A stretch of 9,705 bases of DNA from Myxococcales bacterium (GTDB lineage: Bacteria > Myxococcota_C > UBA6777): assembly GCA_027005175.1 (NCBI GenBank), contig JALTMC010000864.1, positions 1-9,705 on the forward strand, given 5' to 3'. Below the pieces are notes generated by a model, which saw nothing but the letters and a program-made list of their open reading frames with translations, did no database searches and had not been told where the DNA came from. The position numbers were made by a program, and so were the translations under genes. Below are positions 1 through 5,319 of the stretch, one piece after another. The stretch's first letter is position 1. Every line of letters begins with the position of its first letter.

Positions 1-14
1 CAAAGAGGTGAGTT

Positions 15-734
15 ATGGTAGGTGAAGTCATTGCAGTGACAGTCCTCAAAGAGACAAAGAAAAGTATCTTTGCGAAAGATCAAACAGCAGCGGTTGTCGA
101 AGGAACAGTGATTCACCCCAATGGAGAGACCATTCCCAATGTGACCATAACGATTGCAGGCAAGAGTGTCACAACAGACTTGAAGGGAGCCTTCACAATA
201 CCAAGAGCCCGTCCGGGAACCCAGAACCTCTGTGTCAGTTACAAAGGCAGAGTCACACCCAATGTCGGTGATGTGGAGGTCAAGACAAGCACCATTATCT
301 CCCTAGAGATCAAACTGCCCGCCCTTGAAAAAACGGAAGCCATCACACATATTGCAGCCAAACAATGGGTTCGCTTGATGGCTGTATCCCAAAACGACAA
401 AAATGAGCATATCTCGATTCTCGCTCGAATCGATGAACAGGGAGGCTTGGATAAAAGCATCGAAACCTACGGTCACTTGTGTGATGTGAGAGATGGACAG
501 TATATCAAATACCCATTTATCCTTCGATTTGATGGACTCCGAGGTATCATGGATTTGGCAGGTTGGGCCAAAACACCACAAATCGCAGTCCTTGCTATCT
601 ACAACAAGCCTATAGCCACAGGGCTCTCCATCCGTCGGATGTGGGAAGACCTGGGGAGTATGGAAGGCAGCGATTATGTGATAGAAGACATTGTGCTTCT
701 AGCCAGAGAGTTCATTCTCGACTCCTTCCATTGA
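15..734 (+). CDS. Carboxypeptidase-regulatory-like (beta-sandwich) domain protein, 239 aa
   Basis: Residues about 26-101 follow the carboxypeptidase D regulatory-like / CNA-B-like pattern: VEGTV, then PNGETIPNVTITI, then TTDLKGAFTI, then RPGTQNL, a seven-stranded prealbumin-like fold. Residues about 115-239 are a mixed alpha/beta region that I do not recognise. There is no signal peptide, lipobox or membrane segment, so a cytoplasmic location is likely, although this fold is more often exported. The ATG at 15 is preceded by GAGG at 5-8, a good ribosome binding site. The stop lies 63 nt before the cyclic-nucleotide-binding gene on the same strand, and the two are probably cotranscribed. The domain is known for binding or structural roles rather than catalysis. 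The exact function is unknown and the C-terminal half could hold a novel domain. Confidence 0.8.
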   Translation: MVGEVIAVTVLKETKKSIFAKDQTAAVVEGTVIHPNGETIPNVTITIAGKSVTTDLKGAFTIPRARPGTQNLCVSYKGRVTPNVGDVEVKTSTIISLEIKLPALEKTEAITHIAAKQWVRLMAVSQNDKNEHISILARIDEQGGLDKSIETYGHLCDVRDGQYIKYPFILRFDGLRGIMDLAGWAKTPQIAVLAIYNKPIATGLSIRRMWEDLGSMEGSDYVIEDIVLLAREFILDSFH

Positions 735-750
735 CATCCTCCCGCCGCGA

Positions 751-760
751 AATCCGGATT
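751..760. repeat. Perfect 10-bp palindrome between the first two genes
   Basis: AATCCGGATT is a perfect palindrome in the 63-nt gap between the carboxypeptidase-regulatory-like gene and the cyclic-nucleotide-binding gene. It could be half of an operator or mere chance. There is no recognisable -10 element near it. Confidence 0.3.
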
Positions 761-797
761 CACCTGTAGATGCTAGGTAAAAGCAAAGGAGCCATCG

Positions 798-1301
798 ATG
801 ACATTACAAACACTGGCCCCCCTCTTAAAAGAACACCCTTTTTTCTCCATATGTACCGATGATCAGATCGAGATCCTGTTGGGTTGTGCAACGAATGTGG
901 TGTTTCACAGCGGTGATATCTTGTTCAAGGAAGGTGAGAGTGCAGATGTATTTTACGTTATTCGGGAAGGGAGTGTGACGATTGATCAGCACATGCTTGG
1001 ACGGGGAGTGGTCTCTTTTCTCACTCTCGGAGCAGGTGATATCGCCGGATGGTCCTGGCTCATACCACCCTACAAGTATCAATTTGATGCACGAGTCAGC
1101 AACCTGACCCGAGCCTTTGCCCTGAACGGAAAATGTCTGCGAGAGAAGTGCGAAGGAAATCCAGCTTTGGGTTATACACTGCTCAAACAATTCTCAGGAG
1201 CGATGGTCAAACGACTGCACGACACACGCATGCAACTCATGAATTGGCACCTCAAAGAAAACAAGTATCACGAAAAGATCTCTGGATTTCGAGAACACTG
1301 A
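798..1301 (+). CDS. Stand-alone cyclic-nucleotide-binding (Crp/Fnr-type sensor) domain protein, 167 aa
   Basis: The protein is essentially one cNMP-binding domain. Residues 10-60 match the family's start: PFFSICTDDQIEIL, then FHSGDILFKEGESADVFYVI, then REGSV. The phosphate-binding-cassette position (about 78-100) reads LGAGDIAGWSWLIPPY followed by FDAR, unlike the classical GE-ALL-PR-A cassette of cAMP-binding Crp. The ligand may therefore differ, or binding may be lost. The last 60 residues form the usual long C-helix and then stop, with no helix-turn-helix, so this is not a DNA-binding regulator by itself and more likely a sensor or partner subunit. AAGGAG at 786-791 sits 6 nt before the ATG. 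It follows the carboxypeptidase-regulatory-like gene by 63 nt. The stop codon lies inside a long stem-loop. Confidence 0.88.
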   Translation: MTLQTLAPLLKEHPFFSICTDDQIEILLGCATNVVFHSGDILFKEGESADVFYVIREGSVTIDQHMLGRGVVSFLTLGAGDIAGWSWLIPPYKYQFDARVSNLTRAFALNGKCLREKCEGNPALGYTLLKQFSGAMVKRLHDTRMQLMNWHLKENKYHEKISGFREH

Positions 1302-1332
1302 CCGATTTAATGAACCGATTAAAATCAGTCAG
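1298..1332 (+). terminator. Long stem-loop spanning the stop codon of the cNMP-binding gene
   Basis: The left arm CTGACCGATTTAAT (1298-1311) and the right arm ATTAAAATCAGTCAG (1318-1332) pair over about 13 positions, with one C/A mismatch and one bulged base, around the 6-nt loop GAACCG. The stop codon TGA (1299-1301) is in the left arm. No U-run follows, so it is not a textbook intrinsic terminator. It could stabilise the 3' end, or work with a partner, between these convergent genes. The same stretch also reads as a direct repeat of ACCGATT. Confidence 0.45.
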
Positions 1333-1586
1333 TTGCGAGCCTATCAAGGCATCCCACCGAGGCATACTTTTTCGCTATTCCGAGAAGGCATAACGAAGTC
1401 AGGCGACGTCAATGGCGTTTTTGCGACCGACAGCAAACCGGTCAGTGTTCGAGGCTGTAGTAGCCCAACCTCAAAAGACTATGCACGCAGAACGAGGCAG
1501 CTTGGCTCTACACAGAACCGGACTCCCGACCACTTGAACCGCCGGACTCCCGACCACTTGAACCGAATTGTCTATCGTTGGAAGGA
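1302..1586. other. Convergent intergenic spacer, no gene seen
   Basis: This 285-nt spacer lies between the 3' ends of the cNMP-binding gene and the HD-hydrolase gene. I see no credible ORF with a ribosome binding site and no tRNA. It holds the right arm of the stem-loop at 1298-1332, three copies of AGGCAT near 1347-1390, a small stem GACCG/CGGTC at 1425-1443, and the 24-bp tandem duplication at 1518-1565. Confidence 0.6.
1518..1565. repeat. Perfect 24-bp tandem duplication
   Basis: Two identical, directly adjacent 24-bp units occupy 1518-1541 and 1542-1565. Each begins CCGGACTCCC and ends CTTGAACCG. They lie 22 nt downstream of the HD-gene stop codon on its strand. The absence of mismatches suggests a recent duplication or active homogenisation. 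Confidence 0.95.
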
Positions 1587-2744
1587 TCAAGCGAGTGTAT
1601 CATCGTGAGAGAGGCCGGTCTCACGAACACCACCAAGACGGAAGGTAGAGGAAGAGATATAACTTTCGAAGACGCCGAGCATAGCGAGAGCAGAGATAAT
1701 CATCTGTTCTTTGTCTGCTTGAAGCTTCATCAAAGCCGCTTCCCGTTTGTGGCGATCAACGTGATCGAAGCGCTCTTCAAACATGCCATCCAGGCGGTGA
1801 CCTCGACCTGCCGCTGTAATTCGATTTAATCCACCATCTTGCGAATAATCCATCACTTCAAAGATCAGCTGACGTTGCTTTTTGACATCGACAACATCAT
1901 AGCTAAAGATATGCATCAAGATCCGACCCGACTCATGAAGGCTGGCTTGGGCGAGTGCTTGAAACAACAGCTGGGCAGGTAGATTGACTTGGTCTAACTC
2001 AGAGCGTCGAACCAAGGACAAGAAAACCACATTTTTGAACATTTGAAACAGGCGGTGAGCTTCGTCGATCGGTGCCTTAGACACTTTTCTTGGACGATCA
2101 TATGCCTTGACTTCAGCACGCAAAAAGAGAATATCAAACAGTTCTCGAAAGCAATCTTCAGGAGAGTGATCTTCTTCAACAACTCTCATGTCAAAGGTAT
2201 TGTCGAGACGATCAGCCAGTTTTACCCAAATAATTTCAGCGCAATAACGCGCTTCTTCCATCAACCGACCAAGGTACTCATGATACTGTTCATCTTCGCG
2301 CTTGGTCAGAGTTCGCAACCTGTACTCCAACTGTTGTTGTTGTTCAGGTATGAGTTGGCCTGCAACTCTTTGCATCCGGCCTTCCAGTTCACGTTGAATC
2401 TCTACCGAACAATCGGGAGTATAGATGTCTTCATAATAATCATGGAGAAAAGCAGTAAGAAGATCGATTTCAGAGGGTTGCTCTGTCACGAGGGAGAGCA
2501 AATGTGCTGTACGCAGGGGGTGAAGAACAGCAAGAGGCCCAAGCCGACGTAGCCGGTTCTTGTAGGCAAAGTTAACAAACGCAAGGCCATCTTCCACAGC
2601 CTTTTCTGAACCAAAGACCTCAGCATCTCCCAGCACTAAGGATAAAATCTCGGAGTGCATCGGGATTCGAGCAGCCAACAAATAGTTGATCCGGGCAGAC
2701 AATGTGAGATGTTCTTGTAAATTGAGAAATGGATGGGGCTTCAT
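1587..2744 (-). CDS. Stand-alone RelA/SpoT-type HD phosphohydrolase, 385 aa
   Basis: The order of metal-site motifs matches the (p)ppGpp hydrolase half of SpoT: H75 in VLHPLRTA, H101-D102 with E105-D106 in AFLHDYYEDI, a RTLTKREDEQY segment at 144-154, and D178 in IWVKLADRLDN. This predicts Mn-dependent removal of pyrophosphate from (p)ppGpp or a related nucleotide. There is no synthetase, TGS or ACT domain. Residues about 200-385 are an unrecognised, mostly helical extension, so the protein is about twice the length of small hydrolases such as Mesh1 or SAHs. The ATG at 2744 was chosen because GGGAGG lies 9 nt upstream; a GTG at 2753 would abut that Shine-Dalgarno. It is transcribed divergently from the 344-aa gene and converges on the cNMP-binding gene. 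The real substrate is uncertain. Confidence 0.85.
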   Translation of the reverse strand: MKPHPFLNLQEHLTLSARINYLLAARIPMHSEILSLVLGDAEVFGSEKAVEDGLAFVNFAYKNRLRRLGPLAVLHPLRTAHLLSLVTEQPSEIDLLTAFLHDYYEDIYTPDCSVEIQRELEGRMQRVAGQLIPEQQQQLEYRLRTLTKREDEQYHEYLGRLMEEARYCAEIIWVKLADRLDNTFDMRVVEEDHSPEDCFRELFDILFLRAEVKAYDRPRKVSKAPIDEAHRLFQMFKNVVFLSLVRRSELDQVNLPAQLLFQALAQASLHESGRILMHIFSYDVVDVKKQRQLIFEVMDYSQDGGLNRITAAGRGHRLDGMFEERFDHVDRHKREAALMKLQADKEQMIISALAMLGVFESYISSSTFRLGGVRETGLSHDDTLA

Positions 2745-2902
2745 CCCCCTCACCCTCCCTGTTGGAGAAACACACGCTTACGCTCCTACAAAATCCAAGC
2801 GCAATCGAATGTTGCCAGAAACGAATCGAACGATCAAGTCTTTAACAGCAAGGTTTTTTACTTCTCTTGCTTCATTTCCAGGATAGACGAGACAATCCCC
2901 TC
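2745..2902. promoter_or_regulatory. Divergent intergenic region expected to hold two promoters
   Basis: This spacer of about 158 nt separates the start codons of the HD-hydrolase gene (minus) and the 344-aa gene (plus), so both promoters should lie here. I cannot assign convincing -35/-10 pairs. The sequence AATCGAA occurs twice, near 2803 and 2823, a possible regulator site. Unlike the convergent spacers, it carries no tandem array. Confidence 0.4.
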
Positions 2903-3937
2903 ATGACAAGAGACTCTAAACATACAGAAACTACGGTGATTCAACCAGGCCCTCCCCCCTTTTCAAAACGATCTCAAATCATTCTCACCCAGGCCATGGA
3001 GTTGTTGCAGAAAGGCACACCCAAGGCTTGGAAATGGTTGCAATCGGGGTATCATCGACTTGAGCAACTAGGACAACTTCTCGATGATTTTCCATCACTT
3101 CGAAAGACCCATGCATCCGATCCTTTTGAACAGGGGCTGGATGCGCTGATCGAGTCATTATGTGATCTTAATCCTCTCGAACTCAAACTGCGATTGCCGG
3201 GGAAGGCCATTTTGGCCGAGAGCTACTGGATGCTCCAATCCCGCTATCTCAAAGATGTTTTGGCATTACTACAAGACCTACCTGAAGAAGCCCCTCTGCC
3301 CTTACAACAGTCGCTGTTTCATGAGATCAGTCATCTGATCCACACACACCTGCTAGCCCAACTCCTCATCGATGTGATCCTCAACCCCTATGTTGAACAT
3401 CATCTCAAACAGCACGCTGCCTCCAACTTGCTCGATCTTTGGGATCAAAGCGCGAGCCAAGAGACCTTGTCTGATTTTTTTCGAATGATTCGCTCTCTCT
3501 GGGAAGCCCGCATCCAAGTTCAGGTACAATACGGCACTCTTCTCGGAACAGCAGAGCTACTTCAACTTCTGGAAGCACGATGTGATCCCACCGTTTTAGA
3601 CTTCTTTACCCAAAATGATGTCAGTGAAGAAGAAGCCTATGCCTTCCAAGAGTTCCTCTTCGCTCTCTCTTTCGAAGAGATCCACCAACTTCAAGAGTAT
3701 ATGAAACAACATGGATTAAGCGCGATCAGCCAGCATCAAGTCGCCAGCATCCTTACCCATCACACCAACTCATCCCCTCCAAGCAACTCCAATGATCCCG
3801 ATCCTCACAAGATCTACCGCTCCTATAAACGCCGCCGCGCACACGCACGCCATCGCACGCAAACCGAAAAACCTGGCCCCCGCAATACAGCAGAACAACT
3901 ACTTGTACTTTATTTGATGAGACAGCCAACACCATAA
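2903..3937 (+). CDS. Uncharacterised helical protein with basic tail, 344 aa
   Basis: I do not recognise a family. After a short polar, proline-containing N-terminus (PGPPPFSKR), residues about 20-290 are rich in Leu, Gln and Glu with helical periodicity, and no transmembrane segment or signal peptide is evident. The C-terminal region has a Ser/Pro/Asn/Asp-rich linker (SSPPSNSNDPDP) followed by a strongly basic patch (YKRRRAHARHR) that might touch nucleic acid or ribosomes. The ATG at 2903 was preferred to an in-frame TTG at 2867 on start-codon grounds, but neither has a strong ribosome binding site, so the start is uncertain. The last codons and stop form the first unit of the 64-bp tandem array. 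It converges on rpsT. Confidence 0.7.
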   Translation: MTRDSKHTETTVIQPGPPPFSKRSQIILTQAMELLQKGTPKAWKWLQSGYHRLEQLGQLLDDFPSLRKTHASDPFEQGLDALIESLCDLNPLELKLRLPGKAILAESYWMLQSRYLKDVLALLQDLPEEAPLPLQQSLFHEISHLIHTHLLAQLLIDVILNPYVEHHLKQHAASNLLDLWDQSASQETLSDFFRMIRSLWEARIQVQVQYGTLLGTAELLQLLEARCDPTVLDFFTQNDVSEEEAYAFQEFLFALSFEEIHQLQEYMKQHGLSAISQHQVASILTHHTNSSPPSNSNDPDPHKIYRSYKRRRAHARHRTQTEKPGPRNTAEQLLVLYLMRQPTP

Positions 3938-4122
3938 CGCTTGAATCCTTCCGATTGGACGCAAGGATCACGCAAGCCATGACTCACTGCCAATACCATC
4001 ACACTTGAATCCTTCCGATGGAACACAAGGATCGCGTAAGTCACGAATCACTACCGATACCATCACACTTGAATCCTTCAGGTTGGACGCAAGGAGGGCA
4101 CAAGCCATGACTCACGGCAGAG
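3931..4122. repeat. 64-bp tandem repeat, three copies, first copy includes a stop codon
   Basis: Copies lie at 3931-3994, 3995-4058 and 4059-4122. Each opens with ACCAT, contains CTTGAATCCTTC and, except copy 2, ends near CAAGCCATGACTCAC. Copies 1 and 2 differ at about 12 of 64 positions. The first copy contains the TAA of the 344-aa gene, which reads TCA in copies 2 and 3. Each unit can fold: CTTG pairs with CAAG (TAAG in copy 2, by a G-U pair), enclosing CCTT pairing with AAGG. In copy 2 TTCC pairs with GGAA within. Confidence 0.92.
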
Positions 4123-4367
4123 TCATTACCACCGGATTGGCGAAACAAGCCTGAGTTCACCACCGAACTGGCAAAACAAACCTGAGTTCACCACCGGATT
4201 GGCGAAACAAACCTGGCGAAGAGCTAGGCAGTCGCACCCGATGCTGGGGTTTGCAAGCCATAGCAGAGCGTTGGTGGAGCATGTGGGCTAGCGTAGGGAG
4301 TGTCTCTATGCTTCAGAAGAGAAGCAGGGAGTGTCTCTATGCTTCAGAAGAGAGGCAGGGAGTATCT
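3938..4367. other. Convergent intergenic spacer built from three tandem arrays
   Basis: About 430 nt between the 344-aa gene and rpsT are occupied by a 64-bp array (3931-4122), a 31-bp array (4129-4215) and a second, unrelated 31-bp array (4295-4385). Only about 80 nt between the arrays (4216-4294) look non-repetitive. No ORF with a ribosome binding site and no RNA gene was recognised. Confidence 0.7.
4129..4215. repeat. 31-bp tandem repeat, 2.8 copies
   Basis: Units lie at 4129-4159 and 4160-4190, with a partial 25-bp copy at 4191-4215. The shared core is CCACCG, then CTGG or TTGG, then AAACAA, then CCTGAGTTCA. Copies one and three differ at one position over their shared 25 bp, while the middle copy is more diverged. 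This array does not resemble the neighbouring 64-bp units. Confidence 0.92.
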
Positions 4368-4385
4368 TTATGCTTCGGCAGCGAG
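4295..4385. repeat. 31-bp tandem repeat derived from the 3' end of rpsT
   Basis: Units lie at 4295-4325 and 4326-4356, which differ at one base, with a diverged copy at 4357-4385 that is the actual end of rpsT. On the rpsT strand the shared part reads GAAGCATA followed by AGA and ACTCCCT. The coding copy carries codons Glu-Ala-stop (GAA GCA TAA), and the downstream copies repeat GAA GCA TAG. GCTTC and GAAGC within the farthest unit form a short stem-loop. Confidence 0.92.
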
Positions 4386-4640
4386 TTTGTTGACGAGGAT
4401 GGTCAGGCGGGAGATACGCCGCGAGGCGGTTCGCTTATGGATCACGCCTTTGGTAGCAACACGAGCGATGGTGCTTGTTGCATCACGCAGAGCACCTTGT
4501 GCTTGCTCAACATTACCAGCTTCAACAGCTGCGCGTACAAGCTTGATGGAAGTACGCATTGTGGATTTCCAGTAACGATTACGTGCGCGGCACTTTTCGT
4601 TTTGACGAATTCGTTTTAAAGCCGACTTATGATTGGCCAT
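4368..4640 (-). CDS. rpsT: 30S ribosomal protein S20, 90 aa
   Basis: The start MANHKSALKRIRQNEK and the later TIARVATKGVIHKRTASRRISRLT are hallmarks of bacterial S20, a primary 16S rRNA-binding protein of the small subunit body, and the length is typical of the family. The protein is a basic helical bundle. AAGGAG (plus-strand CTCCTT at 4648-4653) lies 7 nt before the ATG. A promoter and a leader hairpin are seen upstream. The gene is monocistronic here: divergent from the GlmS-like gene and convergent with the 344-aa gene. The final codons and stop are repeated twice just downstream. Confidence 0.98.
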   Translation of the reverse strand: MANHKSALKRIRQNEKCRARNRYWKSTMRTSIKLVRAAVEAGNVEQAQGALRDATSTIARVATKGVIHKRTASRRISRLTILVNKLAAEA

Positions 4641-4657
4641 GCCAATTCTCCTTCACA

Positions 4658-4674
4658 AAGCCATAGGATGGCTT
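4658..4674 (-). promoter_or_regulatory. Hairpin in the rpsT mRNA leader
   Basis: AAGCCAT and ATGGCTT form a perfect 7-bp stem with a 3-nt loop, extendable by ACA/TGT with one bulged base. It sits 4 nt upstream of the rpsT Shine-Dalgarno. S20 is known in E. coli to repress its own translation, so a regulatory role is plausible but inferred. Confidence 0.45.
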
Positions 4675-4742
4675 GTCAATAATGAAATATATGTATCAAC
4701 CATTCCAGGGGTTTACGTATTTCCGCGCTGGACAAGGACTGT

Positions 4743-4773
4743 AGTATATAATGGGAGAATTCAAAAAAGTCAA
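4743..4773 (-). promoter_or_regulatory. Probable sigma-70-type promoter of rpsT
   Basis: On the minus strand TTGACT (plus 4768-4773) is followed by TATATA (plus 4745-4750, 17-nt spacing) or TATACT (plus 4743-4748, 19-nt spacing). This implies a leader of about 95 nt. AGAATTC (4756-4762) and GAATTCT (4776-4782) form an inverted repeat with centres 19 bp apart flanking the -35, a possible operator or coincidence. Confidence 0.55.
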
Positions 4774-4992
4774 TAGAATTCTTATATCTGCCACAGAAAG
4801 ATCACATCCTGTGTTGTACTGAATTGTGATTTTCCGACGTATAGTGAAGAACGGAGACCTCCAAAGAGGTAGTCAGATGCAATCAGATCATGGTAGATTA
4901 CGTGGCAGAGCGAGAACGGACCATTTGAATCCATATATTTCTCCCCTCCATCCTCACGACATCATAATAGAAGAGAGCAAGGAGCCCAATCT
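4774..4992 (+). promoter_or_regulatory. Leader and presumed promoter region of the GlmS-like gene
   Basis: No gene is seen here and no convincing -35/-10 pair could be assigned: TTGTAC and TATAGT occur but 20 nt apart. A small stem-loop, ACCTC-CAAA-GAGGT, lies at 4857-4870. AAGGAG at 4979-4984, 8 nt before the ATG at 4993, is a strong ribosome binding site. I see nothing resembling the glmS ribozyme of Gram-positives. Confidence 0.4.
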
Positions 4993-5319
4993 ATGTGTGG
5001 AATTGTAGGAATGTTGAGCGCACAAGAAGAGCGTGCGTTGACACAAAAAGAACGTCAACTTATGCGTGAGGAGGCTCTGGCGCTGGAAGCCGTCTTGGAG
5101 CACAAAGACCCGTCGAGGTTGGTCGATACGCTACAAGCCATTGCAGATCGAGTCTATCCCCTCCCTTCGTTTGCGACCTCCTTTGCTCTGGGCCAAGACC
5201 CAAGTCTGCGCGAGGATTTTGAACGACTCAAAACATCCTTGCGTTTGGCACTGGAGACGGTGTCTTGGGACAGCAAAACAGCCAGGAATTTCAGCAACTG
5301 GAGCAATGGAATGAGCTAG
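4993..5319 (+). CDS. glmS: N-terminal fragment of the GlmS-like protein, carrying the Cys nucleophile (frameshifted)
   Basis: The ORF opens with MCGIVG, the diagnostic N-terminus of class-II (Ntn) glutamine amidotransferases, in which Met is removed and Cys attacks glutamine. A strong AAGGAG supports this start. It stays open for 108 codons. The text after about codon 90 (from 5262) looks like out-of-frame sequence, while the next frame continues as LGQQNSQEFQQLEQW. In normal GlmS the segment ILLEGLRRLEYRGYDSAG follows within about 30 residues. Its equivalent here is encoded in the downstream ORF, so about 140 residues are inserted and this fragment covers most of that insertion. No good X-XXY-YYZ slippery heptamer is visible in the overlap. 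It is probably one gene broken by a missing base or a sequence error. Confidence 0.75.
   Translation: MCGIVGMLSAQEERALTQKERQLMREEALALEAVLEHKDPSRLVDTLQAIADRVYPLPSFATSFALGQDPSLREDFERLKTSLRLALETVSWDSKTARNFSNWSNGMS
5223..5319 (+). other. Frameshift junction in the GlmS-like gene
   Basis: The two reading frames overlap only between 5223 (after a TGA at 5220-5222 in the downstream frame) and the TAG at 5317-5319 of the upstream frame. Coding-like sequence switches frame at about 5260-5270, near GTGTCTTGG. Joining the frames there gives a continuous protein of about 1180 residues. The shift fits loss of one base, a sequencing error in the window, or less likely recoding. Confidence 0.7.

Noticed and set aside
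731-736. TTGACA at the stop of the first gene as a -35 for the cNMP-binding gene
   Set aside because: No -10-like hexamer occurs at 16-19 nt spacing; cotranscription with the first gene is simpler.
1518-1565. On the minus strand the 24-bp unit contains CGGTTCAAGT, like a tRNA T-loop
   Set aside because: The flanking bases do not form the T-stem, and no acceptor, D or anticodon arm surrounds it, so it is neither a tRNA nor a clear tRNA fragment.
2043-2552. 169-codon open frame on the plus strand
   Set aside because: It lies wholly antisense to the HD-hydrolase gene, has no ribosome binding site and encodes no recognisable motif.
3931-4385. The repeat-rich spacer as a CRISPR array
   Set aside because: Units are directly adjacent, without unique spacers, the three arrays differ in sequence, and no cas genes are present.
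4251-4619. Plus-strand open frames of 122 and 91 codons
   Set aside because: They are shadows of rpsT and its tail repeats on the opposite strand.
4783-4992. glmS ribozyme upstream of the GlmS-like gene
   Set aside because: No conserved ribozyme core was recognised, and only a small 5-bp stem-loop is visible.
4826-5008. 60-codon open frame just before the GlmS-like gene
   Set aside because: It has no family likeness, overlaps the strong GlmS-like start in another frame and lacks a good ribosome binding site.
5223-5319. Programmed -1 frameshift signal
   Set aside because: No X-XXY-YYZ heptamer with good re-pairing exists in the overlap, so recoding is kept only as a weak alternative to a mutation or sequence error.
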